From: an uncultured Clostridia bacterium
GTDB taxonomy: Bacteria > Bacillota_I > Bacilli_A > RF39 > UBA660
Assembly (NCBI GenBank): GCA_947569225.1
Contig: CANORX010000015.1
Location: 1-11,622, forward strand
Reading direction: 5' to 3'
Length of the DNA: 11,622 nt
Shown: piece by piece, positions 1 through 6,063 of the stretch
How the letters are laid out: the number at the start of each line of letters is the position of its first letter
Numbering within the stretch: position 1 is the first letter of the stretch
Translations under genes and position numbers: made by a program
Notes under the pieces: generated by a model
The model's input: only the letters and a program-made list of their open reading frames with translations
Told to the model about the DNA's origin: nothing
Database searches by the model: none

Positions 1-2
1 AA

Positions 3-968
3 GTTTGGAATGAGTATGCTTTAAAGGGTGCTAGTTTTTTGATGTTACAAACTGAGATGCCTGGCTTAATGGTAAATATAGATGATGAGAAGTTGTCTCG
101 TGCTAGATATGTTGAAAGAATGACTTCTTCTATTTATAAGAAGTTACAGCTTGAGTTTAAGATACCTTGGTGTATAGCTAATATACCTAATAAGTTATGG
201 GCTAAGAGTGTTTTTCCTAGTGATGATTACGAGCAGGCTTATGAAAAATTATTTAAGGCTATTTGTTCTATGTGTATGGTTGATACTGATAATCCTATAA
301 ATAGTTGGAATAGTTTTTTTAAACAACAAGATAGAATTGTGGCTGATTTAAATTCTCTTAGAATTCATAGTTTACATTATATTAATTCGAAAGGTACTAA
401 TTTGAGTGTAGAATTAGATAAGGATGCTTTGTGGGAAAGTGCAGGTAGTTTGGGAGAGAATATGATTGTTAATATGCCTTCTTATGAGATATTTACTACA
501 CCTAATATGTATAAGACTAATGGAGTGGTTTATTCTTCAAGACCACTTATATATAATGGAGCTATAATAAATGATTTTTATTTAGAGTTTAAAGATGGTA
601 AGGTTGTTAGTTTTGCTGCTAAAAAGGGAGAAAAGTTATTAAGCGAGATAATTAATAGTGAACAATTTTCTAGTTATTTGGGTGAAGTGGCTTTAGTTAA
701 TTATGATTCTCCTATTTCTAATACTGGTAAGATATTTAATAATACTACTATTGATGAAAATGCTTCTTGCCATTTAGCACTTGGAAAAGGTTTTTCTGAA
801 TGTATTATAAATGGAGAAGGTATGAGTAAAGAAGAATTAATAGAAAGAGGAGTTAATCCTTCTATAAATCATGTGGATTTTATGATAGGAACAGAAGATT
901 TGGAAATTTTAGCTAATACAAGTAAAGGTAAATTATTAATAATGAAGAATGGTAATATTTCTATTTAA
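3..968 (+). CDS. Aminopeptidase of the M29 family (3' part; start lies before the window)
   Basis: The reading frame is open from base 3, and codons before the first possible start (TTG 39, ATG 42) read VWNEYALKGASFLM, which continues the protein upstream, so the gene is cut by the window edge. Sequence blocks fit the M29 metallo-aminopeptidases (AmpS/PepS/AmpT type), cytoplasmic enzymes that remove N-terminal residues from peptides using two metal ions. Candidate metal ligands appear in family order: Glu in YEIFTTP (codon 486-488), Glu in GEVALV (684-686), His in ENASCHLALG (771-773), then His and Asp in NHVDFMIG (870-872 and 876-878). About 322 residues are visible of an expected 400 or so; the C-terminus is intact and the ligand half is complete. 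It ends in a terminator and is not part of the NAD operon. The family call is firm; substrate preference cannot be read. Confidence 0.88.
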   Translation, partial: VWNEYALKGASFLMLQTEMPGLMVNIDDEKLSRARYVERMTSSIYKKLQLEFKIPWCIANIPNKLWAKSVFPSDDYEQAYEKLFKAICSMCMVDTDNPINSWNSFFKQQDRIVADLNSLRIHSLHYINSKGTNLSVELDKDALWESAGSLGENMIVNMPSYEIFTTPNMYKTNGVVYSSRPLIYNGAIINDFYLEFKDGKVVSFAAKKGEKLLSEIINSEQFSSYLGEVALVNYDSPISNTGKIFNNTTIDENASCHLALGKGFSECIINGEGMSKEELIERGVNPSINHVDFMIGTEDLEILANTSKGKLLIMKNGNISI

Positions 969-990
969 GACAAGTTATTTGTCTTTTTTA
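966..990 (+). terminator. Rho-independent terminator of the aminopeptidase gene
   Basis: The 7-bp stem AAGACAA (967-973) / TTGTCTT (979-985) has a 5-nt loop and is followed directly by a T run. The stem overlaps the TAA stop codon, so the gene ends inside its own terminator. Confidence 0.75.
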
Positions 991-1045
991 TTTAATTATA
1001 TGAAATAAAATAGTTGCTATTAGTTGGTGTACATATATATAATTA

Positions 1046-1075
1046 TTGACTTCTCAAGTATACAACTTTTATAAA
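1046..1075 (+). promoter_or_regulatory. Candidate promoter of the decayed reading frame
   Basis: TTGACT (1046-1051) and TATAAA (1070-1075) are separated by 18 nt. A good Shine-Dalgarno site (AAGAGGTGA, 1089-1097) and an ATG at 1102 follow, so the expression signals of the gene at 1102 survive although its reading frame does not. Confidence 0.45.
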
Positions 1076-1101
1076 TTAAAAAATTTGTAAGAGGTGATAA
1101 A

Positions 1102-1303
1102 ATGGATATAAAGATAATGATTTATAAAAGTTTAGAATGGTAGTTACGCACGCGTGTTCTATGTGAGTACTGGTAATCCTGGCCGCTTCTTCCATTATTG
1201 GCTCTACGGCTTGAATGCCGTGCACCCTAGTAGTTTCTCTCTTATTTTTAGCCAAAACTTTGGATTAATAATAGATTTAACTGAAGAAGATAAAAAAAGA
1301 TAA
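1102..1303 (+). pseudogene. Frameshifted, internally deleted remnant with a GC-rich C-terminal piece
   Basis: A well-placed ATG at 1102 opens a 13-codon frame (MDIKIMIYKSLEW) that stops at TAG 1141-1143. A second frame overlaps it, from about 1139 to TAA 1301-1303. It begins GSYARVFYVSTGNPGRF, runs through HYWLYGLNAVHPSS, and ends in an AT-rich tail LTEEDKKR. Bases about 1145-1235 are near 50% GC in a region otherwise about a quarter GC, which points to a different mutational or evolutionary history. The pattern ARVFYV..GNPG......AV.P resembles the C-terminal strands of C-type-lectin/FGE-like or DUF6273-type domains, which usually end in GVRPxxxL. That is resemblance by eye only. I read this as the start and the extreme 3' end of a surface or phage-type protein gene joined by deletion and frameshift. 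Function, if any, is unknown. Confidence 0.5.
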
Positions 1304-1453
1304 TTAGGGAAAAATTAGAGAGATTAAGAAACTTATAAGATATATGTATAATAACCTTTAAAATTATATTGTAAAAAAAGTTAATGTAAATAAGAAAGGG
1401 ATGATTTATATTAGTAAATTCCATTTTATATAATGTAAGATGTAAAAAAATAG
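1304..1453. other. AT-rich spacer with no recognisable feature
   Basis: This is A/T-rich sequence between the remnant and the pncA promoter. I see no plausible gene, no clear terminator with a T run and no repeat. Confidence 0.5.
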
Positions 1454-1482
1454 TTGACATTTTAATTTGTTTTTAATATACT
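1454..1482 (+). promoter_or_regulatory. Promoter of operon A (pncA)
   Basis: A consensus -35 TTGACA (1454-1459), a 17-nt spacer and -10 TATACT (1477-1482) predict a start near 1489. The same arrangement, including the T-rich spacer ending in gtttttaa, recurs at 6146-6174 before the second NAD operon, so the two units are probably co-regulated. Confidence 0.85.
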
Positions 1483-1493
1483 GTTAATAACAG
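1481..1493. promoter_or_regulatory. Candidate NrtR operator, proximal site of operon A
   Basis: CTGTTAATAACAG is a perfect 13-bp palindrome overlapping the last two bases of the -10 and the predicted start site, where a bound repressor would block initiation. Its core TGTTAnTAACA is also perfect at the matching position of the other NAD promoter (6174-6184). Assignment to the NrtR-like protein of this locus is inference from context. Confidence 0.62.
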
Positions 1494-1508
1494 GTGAGGA
1501 AAACCTGT
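1490..1508 (+). promoter_or_regulatory. 5' leader hairpin of operon A
   Basis: ACAGGT (1490-1495) pairs with ACCTGT (1503-1508) around a 7-nt loop, at or next to the predicted transcript start. The counterpart at 6180-6201 uses AAGT/ACTT, so a G-C pair has become A-U while pairing is kept. It could be a 5'-stabilising or regulatory stem, or part of an extended operator. Confidence 0.45.
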
Positions 1509-1522
1509 AAAATTAAAAGTTT

Positions 1523-1533
1523 TGTTATTAATA
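1523..1533. promoter_or_regulatory. Candidate NrtR operator, distal site of operon A
   Basis: TGTTATTAATA differs at one position from the TGTTAnTAACA palindrome and lies 41 bp from the proximal site, close to four helical turns. The block GTTATTAATAAAAT is identical in the leader of operon B (6215-6228), although the sequence around it differs. Confidence 0.45.
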
Positions 1534-1560
1534 AAATATTAAAAAGAAGGAGAGATAAAA

Positions 1561-2154
1561 ATGAAAAATTTAGAAGAGATTAAAGAATTATTAGTTGTCG
1601 TTGATATGGTGAATGGATTTTGTAAAAAAGGAGCTTTAGCTGATAAACATATTATGCATATAGTACCAGAATTAGAAAGATTAATTCAGTATTATAAAAA
1701 TATGCAAGATGCACAGGTAGCATTTATAAGAGATGCTCATAAGAAAGGGTGTGCTGAATTTAATAAGTTTCCAGAACATTGTTTAGAAGGTACTTGGGAA
1801 AGTGAAATAATAGATGAGTTTAAACATTATGTAGAAGGGTCACTTGTTTATAAGAAGAATTCTAGAAGTGCATTATTTGCGCCTAACTTTATGAATGATT
1901 TAAATAAAATGAAAGAATTAAGAAGAGTTATTGTTGCAGGATGTTGTACAGATTTATGTGATACAGATTTAGCTATTCCTATGGTAAATTACTTTGATGA
2001 GATGGATAGAGATGTAGAAATAATTGTACCAAAGAATGTGGTGGAGACATATGATGCTCCTTGGCATAATAGAGAAGAATATCAAAATTATGCTTTTAAA
2101 TTAATGGAACAAGAAGGTATTAAATTAGTAAAAAGTTTAGGAGGTATAAGTTAA
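1561..2154 (+). CDS. pncA: Nicotinamidase (isochorismatase-fold amidase)
   Basis: PncA hydrolyses nicotinamide to nicotinate and ammonia, the entry step of the cytoplasmic Preiss-Handler salvage route. The 197-residue protein has a normal length for the family. The catalytic triad is visible: Asp15 in VVVDMVNGF, Lys98 in SLVYKKNS, and Cys133 in AGCCTDLCDTDLA. Asp58, His60 and His73 (RDAH, then PEHC) fit the metal site, with Glu66 a possible fourth ligand. The start is fixed by AAGGAG at 1547-1552, eight bases before the ATG. It is the first gene of operon A, one base from pncB, whose product uses the nicotinate formed here. Expression probably answers to the operators at 1481-1533. Isochorismatase-fold relatives act on other amides, but the pncB neighbour and the cysteine motif make nicotinamidase the best call. 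Confidence 0.93.
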   Translation: MKNLEEIKELLVVVDMVNGFCKKGALADKHIMHIVPELERLIQYYKNMQDAQVAFIRDAHKKGCAEFNKFPEHCLEGTWESEIIDEFKHYVEGSLVYKKNSRSALFAPNFMNDLNKMKELRRVIVAGCCTDLCDTDLAIPMVNYFDEMDRDVEIIVPKNVVETYDAPWHNREEYQNYAFKLMEQEGIKLVKSLGGIS

Positions 2155-2155
2155 T

Positions 2156-3568
2156 ATGACAATGTTTACTGATTTTTATGAAATTACAATGAGTCAGTCT
2201 TATTTTGATAATAAACTTCAAGATAATGTAGTAGTGTTTGATGTGTTTTTTAGAAAAAATCCTTTTGAAGGAGGATATACTATAATGGGTGGGCTTGATG
2301 AGATTATAGATTATATTAAGAATTTTAGAGTGACTGATGAAGATATAAAATATTTAAGAAATAATGGAATGTTTAGTGAAAAACATCTAGATTATTTAAA
2401 GAGAATGAGATTTACTGGGGATATTTATGCTATTCCAGACGGAACACCAATATTTCCAAATGAACCAGTTATGACAATAAAAGCTAAAGCTATTGAAGCG
2501 CAGTTTATAGAAACAGCTTTATTAGTCAATTTCAATCATGGTAGTTTGGTTACAACAGCAACTAAGAGAATAGTTAATGAAGCAAAAAATAGACCAGTTA
2601 TGGAGTTTGGTGCAAGAAGAGGGCGTGGAATGACTTCTAGTACAGAAGCTAGTAAATATGCTATTATTGGAGGTTGTGCTGCTACTTCTAATACTTTGGC
2701 AGGTAAAAAATATGGTATTCCAGTAAGTGGAACAATGGCTCATTCTTATATGGAAATGTTTGATAGTGAATACGAAGCTTTTTTAGCGTATGCTAAAACT
2801 TTTCCTGATAATGCAGTGTTTTTAGTGGATACTTATAACGTTCTTAAAAGTGGTATACCTAATGCTATTAGAGTAGCTAAAGAATATTTGGAACCTAATG
2901 GATATAGGTTAAAAGGTATTAGAATAGATAGTGGAGATTTAGCTTATTTATCTAAAGAAGCAAGGATTATGCTAGATGAAGCAGGTCTAAATGATGCAGG
3001 AATTTGTCTATCTAATGGTCTTAATGAATATACTTTAAATAGTTTATTAGAACAAGAAGCATGTATTAATAGTTTAGGTATAGGAGATAATATAGCTGCT
3101 TCTAAAGAAAGACTTGGTGGAGTTTATAAATTAGTTAGTGTTATGAAGGATGGAGTATTTATTCCTAAAATTAAGGTTAGTGAAGATCCTATTAAGACGA
3201 TTAATCCTGCGTATAAACGTGTTTATAGATTCTATGATAAGGAAACAGGTTATGCATTAGGAGATGTATTAGCGCTTCATGATGAAGTAATAAATAAAAA
3301 TGAATATACATTAATAAATCCAATACATAATGAAAAGTTCAAAATTATTAGAAATTATGAAGTTAGAGAATTACAAGTACCAATATTTTTAGGAGGTAAA
3401 TTAGTTTATGAACAACCAAGCATAATGGAAAGACAAGCATATTGTGCTGATGAGTTCAATACTTTATATCCTGAGGTTACTAGACTTATGAATCCTCATG
3501 AATATTATGTAGATTTATCAGAAGATTTATTAAGTTTAAAGAAGAAAATGATATTAGAAAGAAGGTAA
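2156..3568 (+). CDS. pncB: Nicotinate phosphoribosyltransferase
   Basis: PncB joins nicotinate to PRPP, giving nicotinate mononucleotide (NaMN), usually with ATP hydrolysis, in the cytoplasm. The 470-residue length fits the longer bacterial form. Family blocks in order are TDFYEITMSQSYF near the N-terminus, EFGARRGRG (150-158), GTMAHSYMEMF with the expected phospho-acceptor His196, and RIDSGDLAYLS (256-266) in the phosphoribosyl-binding region. The first ATG is preferred: AGGAGG at 2139-2144 lies inside the end of pncA, 11 nt upstream, and a second ATG six bases later would be too far from it. The one-base gap after the pncA stop suggests translational coupling. Prs, encoded in operon B, would supply the PRPP. 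Confidence 0.95.
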   Translation: MTMFTDFYEITMSQSYFDNKLQDNVVVFDVFFRKNPFEGGYTIMGGLDEIIDYIKNFRVTDEDIKYLRNNGMFSEKHLDYLKRMRFTGDIYAIPDGTPIFPNEPVMTIKAKAIEAQFIETALLVNFNHGSLVTTATKRIVNEAKNRPVMEFGARRGRGMTSSTEASKYAIIGGCAATSNTLAGKKYGIPVSGTMAHSYMEMFDSEYEAFLAYAKTFPDNAVFLVDTYNVLKSGIPNAIRVAKEYLEPNGYRLKGIRIDSGDLAYLSKEARIMLDEAGLNDAGICLSNGLNEYTLNSLLEQEACINSLGIGDNIAASKERLGGVYKLVSVMKDGVFIPKIKVSEDPIKTINPAYKRVYRFYDKETGYALGDVLALHDEVINKNEYTLINPIHNEKFKIIRNYEVRELQVPIFLGGKLVYEQPSIMERQAYCADEFNTLYPEVTRLMNPHEYYVDLSEDLLSLKKKMILERR

Positions 3569-3572
3569 AAAA

Positions 3573-4187
3573 ATGAGAAGAGAAAAATTAGAAGAATTAA
3601 AGAATTTAATAGAAGAAGTTAAGTTTGTTTCTATGAAAAAAGTAGAAGTTAGAGAAGATAAAAAATTTATAAAAAGTATTTTTTATGATGTTACTTTGAA
3701 AGATGGTATGGTTATAAGACGTGAAAAACTTGTGAAGGGTGGTAGTGATGGAAGCGCGGCTGTTATTCTACCTCTTACTAATGATGGAAATGTGATTTTA
3801 ACAGTTGAACCTCGTGTGTTTACGAAACGTGGTGTTGGAGTAGGACTTCCTAGTGGATATATAAATCCTAAGGAATCTCCTAGTCATGCTGCACTTCGTG
3901 AATTAAAAGAGGAGACAGGGTATACTTGTAAAAATGTAATTGATTTAGGAGGATTTTATCAAGATATGGGAGTTTCTAGTGCATATAATAGATTGTTTTT
4001 AGGAATAGATGCTAAAAGGGTGAGTGAACCAAATTTTGATAGAGATGAAATAGTTTTATCATTTGTATGTACTTATGAAGAAGCGTTAGAACTTATTAAT
4101 TTAGGTTATATTGAAGGATGTAATGCACTTATAGCTTTAGAAAGAGCAAGAGATGATATTAAAAGATTAAATGTGTTAAAAAGATAG
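3573..4187 (+). CDS. Nudix hydrolase, probably ADP-ribose pyrophosphatase-like
   Basis: The 204-residue protein has a complete Nudix box, G-x5-E-x7-RELKEETGY, at residues 95-117, so it should be an active Mg-dependent diphosphatase. The N-terminal arrangement (a variable helix, then KGGSDGSAAVILPLTNDGNVILTVEPR) resembles ADP-ribose pyrophosphatases of the NudF type, which cleave ADP-ribose to AMP and ribose 5-phosphate. That substrate is inferred from family resemblance and from the NAD operon; other nucleoside diphosphate derivatives are possible. It starts four bases after pncB behind AGAAGGT and ends in TAG, the only non-TAA stop among the clear genes here. If the substrate is ADP-ribose, it would recycle ribose 5-phosphate for Prs and lower the ligand pool seen by NrtR. 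Confidence 0.82.
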   Translation: MRREKLEELKNLIEEVKFVSMKKVEVREDKKFIKSIFYDVTLKDGMVIRREKLVKGGSDGSAAVILPLTNDGNVILTVEPRVFTKRGVGVGLPSGYINPKESPSHAALRELKEETGYTCKNVIDLGGFYQDMGVSSAYNRLFLGIDAKRVSEPNFDRDEIVLSFVCTYEEALELINLGYIEGCNALIALERARDDIKRLNVLKR

Positions 4188-4190
4188 TGA

Positions 4191-5447
4191 GTGGTTAATG
4201 TGAAGAAAATAATAGGAATGACTTTTCCAAAACAAGATACTAATCTTGGGCTTGAGCCATCACTTTTAACAGTTCTTCCTAGTGGAGATAATGTTATGTA
4301 TTCAATGGAAAATATTGACTTTAATGATGAAGAAGTAGAGTATTATGCATGTTCAGTTTATATAACTGGGATGAGAGAATTTAAAGAGTGGGCTAGTAGA
4401 CATGATAAAAGTAAAATTATTGTTGGAGGATATGAACCTACTATTAATCCTCAAGAATTTGTGCCTTTTGCGCATAAAGTTATGGTAGGGCCATGTGATG
4501 ATTTTTACGCTAGTATAGCGCAAGAAGGGGATATTATTAATGGTATTACTAATTATAAGAGAATACCTAGATATGATTTATATGATATTAAAAATAATCA
4601 ACAAATTATACCTCTAAAAAAGAGAGATGATATTGTTACAAGTATTAATACTTCTCAAGGGTGTCCATTTAAATGTGATTTTTGTTGTAGTCCACTTATG
4701 TGTGATAGGTTAATATCTAAGCCTTTAGATTTAATTAAAGAAGAAATAGAGTTTTTAAAGAATTTTAATCCTAAGTTTGTGTTTGTTAGGGATGAAAATT
4801 TTCCACTTCAAATAGATTGGAGAGAAAGATTAATAGCTATTAATGATATGGGAGCTAAAATATATTTATTTGCATCTGCTAATTTATTAACAGAAGATAA
4901 TGTTAAATTTATGAAAGAAAATGGTGTATATATGGTTTGTCTTGGGCTTGAAGATATAACTGTTGATTATGCTAAAAATAAAAAGTTAGATGAGGTTTGT
5001 GATTTACTTCATAGTTATGGTATTATGGTTTATTTATCATTTATAGTTAATCCTTTGAAAGTTAAGACTCAAAGGGAAAGTGATAAATTTTATATAAAAT
5101 TAATTAGTAGATTTTGTGATTTAAAACCTGAGATGGTGTGTGGTAACTTCTTAATGCCTTTTAGAGGTACAAAGATTTGGGAAGATTATAAAGATTTAGT
5201 TAAAGAAGAAGATTTTGATTTTTATAATTCTAAAAGTGCCTTTTTAGAAAAAGATTTAGTTAATAGAACTAGAATGGAATATGAAATGTTTTATTATCAG
5301 TGGCTTTATTATAATTCAGAGTTTTATAGAGATAATGTTAGAGATTTTCATGTTGGAGATACTTTAGAAGAAAGATTTATAGAACTTAGAAGAGAATTTG
5401 AAGGGAAAGAGAATAAATTGGTTTTAGGTAAAAGTTTATTAAGATAA
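4191..5447 (+). CDS. Radical SAM protein with B12-binding-like N-terminal domain, function unknown
   Basis: The canonical radical SAM cluster motif CxxxCxxC is present in SQGCPFKCDFC (Cys158, Cys162, Cys165), so it should bind a 4Fe-4S cluster and SAM. Residues about 45-110 (YYACSVYITG, then KIIVGGYEPTINPQEF) look like the Rossmann-type cobalamin-binding-like domain that precedes the barrel in many such enzymes; a cobalamin-ligating DxHxxG motif is not evident. The N-terminus is uncertain: GTG 4191 follows an in-frame TGA, a second GTG lies at 4200, and neither has a clear Shine-Dalgarno site, so translation may depend on coupling to the Nudix gene three bases upstream. It is the last gene of operon A before a terminator. 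I do not recognise a named subfamily. Context suggests a link to NAD or nicotinamide metabolism, but this is not shown by sequence. Confidence 0.85.
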   Translation: MVNVKKIIGMTFPKQDTNLGLEPSLLTVLPSGDNVMYSMENIDFNDEEVEYYACSVYITGMREFKEWASRHDKSKIIVGGYEPTINPQEFVPFAHKVMVGPCDDFYASIAQEGDIINGITNYKRIPRYDLYDIKNNQQIIPLKKRDDIVTSINTSQGCPFKCDFCCSPLMCDRLISKPLDLIKEEIEFLKNFNPKFVFVRDENFPLQIDWRERLIAINDMGAKIYLFASANLLTEDNVKFMKENGVYMVCLGLEDITVDYAKNKKLDEVCDLLHSYGIMVYLSFIVNPLKVKTQRESDKFYIKLISRFCDLKPEMVCGNFLMPFRGTKIWEDYKDLVKEEDFDFYNSKSAFLEKDLVNRTRMEYEMFYYQWLYYNSEFYRDNVRDFHVGDTLEERFIELRREFEGKENKLVLGKSLLR

Positions 5448-5465
5448 TGTTATTGGAAAAGTTAT

Positions 5466-5509
5466 AGAGCATGAGTAAAGATGAATAATTTTTATTTAGC
5501 TCTTTTTTT
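5466..5509 (+). terminator. Terminator of operon A
   Basis: AGAGC (5466-5470) and GCTCT (5499-5503) enclose an AT-rich loop with some inner pairing (AATAA 5484-5488 / TTATT 5492-5496), followed by a run of seven T. The stem is short, but the T run and position after the last gene support it. Confidence 0.55.
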
Positions 5510-5779
5510 GTTGTAGAAAGCAGCTATATAATTTAAACTAGTACTTTAGATTTGTATAAAAAAGTTATAATGAATATATTAGAAATGAATGTCAAATTAT
5601 AAATTTATCAAAATTTTAAATAATTAGGAAAAACTACTTTACGTATTTATTGGCATAAATAAACTCCAACAACTGTAAAACTTTTAATGTTATTCCAAAT
5701 GATTATATATTTTTTTTCATGAAATAATAATAAATACAATCATCCTTCAATATTTTTATATAATTATTTAAATGTTTGC
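5510..5779. other. AT-rich intergenic stretch, nothing recognised
   Basis: Between the operon A terminator and the small-peptide locus I find no convincing gene, RNA or repeat. A TATAAT at 5566-5571 has no acceptable -35 at the right distance. Confidence 0.5.
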
Positions 5780-5825
5780 TTGTTTTTATATATTATTGAG
5801 AGTAAAATGTAATTAGGAATATTTA
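5780..5825 (+). promoter_or_regulatory. Candidate promoter region of the small membrane peptide
   Basis: Two weak options exist: TTGTTT (5780-5785) with 17 nt to TAAAAT (5803-5808), or TTGAGA (5796-5801) with 18 nt to TATTTA (5820-5825). The second would start the RNA near 5832, just before the GGTACTATTC element that is complementary to the 3' end. Neither is strong. Confidence 0.35.
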
Positions 5826-5843
5826 GTTAGTTTGGGTACTATT

Positions 5844-5870
5844 CTCCTTTACTTTTAGAAGTGGAAGGAG
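5844..5870 (+). promoter_or_regulatory. Hairpin masking the Shine-Dalgarno site of the small peptide
   Basis: CTCCTT (5844-5849) is complementary to AAGGAG (5865-5870), the core of the ribosome binding site. An inner stem ACTT (5851-5854) / AAGT (5859-5862) closes a TTAG loop. About ten pairs would hide most of GGAGG and limit translation, as in leaders of type I toxin mRNAs. The unmasked site AAGGAGGTGA is a full match to the 16S 3' end and stronger than those of neighbouring genes. Confidence 0.6.
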
Positions 5871-5878
5871 GTGAAATT

Positions 5879-5971
5879 ATGAGAAAGAAAGACGAATATC
5901 TTTATATTATCATAATACTCCTTATTATTGTGATTTTAATCATTCTAATAAAAATAGTACCAACTGTATAA
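5879..5971 (+). CDS. 30-residue single-span membrane peptide, candidate type I toxin
   Basis: The peptide has a charged N-terminus (MRKKDEY), an almost pure Ile/Leu/Val segment from residue 8 to 24 that would span the membrane once, and a short KIVPTV tail. A perfect Shine-Dalgarno site ends six bases before the ATG, which makes translation very likely despite the small size. Charge, one hydrophobic helix and size match small toxic peptides of type I toxin-antitoxin systems, but I cannot match it to a named family such as Fst, TxpA/BsrG or Ldr. The surroundings support the idea: an SD-masking hairpin, complementary 5' and 3' mRNA ends, a terminator at 5995-6035, and a convergent antisense promoter and terminator over its 3' half. 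A harmless small membrane protein remains possible. Confidence 0.65.
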   Translation: MRKKDEYLYIIIILLIIVILIILIKIVPTV

Positions 5972-5980
5972 GTCGGTACT
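5946..5980 (-). terminator. Intrinsic terminator of the antisense RNA
   Basis: Read on the minus strand, AGUACCGACU and AGUUGGUACU form a ten-pair stem with one G-U pair and a 5-nt loop, followed by AUUUUUAUU. On the plus strand the same site has an A-C mismatch in place of the G-U pair and no T run, so the structure is tuned to the minus-strand RNA. Confidence 0.62.
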
Positions 5981-5994
5981 TTACCTAAATTTTT

Positions 5995-6035
5995 GGAATA
6001 GTACCTAACTCTTCAAAACTAGGTATTCCTTTTTT
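5995..6035 (+). terminator. Terminator of the peptide mRNA, also complementary to its 5' end
   Basis: GGAATA (5995-6000) pairs with TATTCC (6024-6029) and CCTA (6004-6007) with TAGG (6020-6023), with a small bulge and then six T. GAATAGTACC (5996-6005) within it is the exact complement of GGTACTATTC at the 5' end of the transcript (5835-5844). AGTACC here can also pair with GGTACT at 5975-5980. Confidence 0.68.
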
Positions 6036-6063
6036 ATTTTATGCAAGTTTCCTTGACATATTC

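Larger units (their letters stand above)
5946..6057 (-). ncRNA. Candidate antisense (antitoxin) RNA, about 110 nt
   Basis: A consensus promoter at 6064-6092 on this strand predicts a start near 6057, and an intrinsic terminator at 5946-5980 would end the RNA near 5946. The product would be complementary to the 3' untranslated region of the peptide mRNA, including its terminator stem, and to about the last nine codons. Tail-to-tail overlap is the usual layout of Gram-positive type I systems such as TxpA/RatA and BsrG/SR4. No reading frame of note occurs in it. Confidence 0.55.

Noticed and set aside
1248..1460. 70-codon minus-strand reading frame in the region before pncA
   Set aside because: It is a low-complexity Leu/Ile/Phe frame arising from AT-rich DNA, overlaps the remnant and the pncA -35, and has no ribosome binding site.
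1484..1531. Outer stem 1484-1491 / 1524-1531 as a riboswitch P1 helix (also present in operon B)
   Set aside because: The predicted transcript start is near 1489, so most of the 5' strand would not be in the RNA. The palindromic repeats are better explained as protein-binding DNA sites.
2522..2743. 73-codon minus-strand frame inside pncB
   Set aside because: It is the Ser/Thr-rich shadow of a conserved plus-strand gene, with no start signals of its own.
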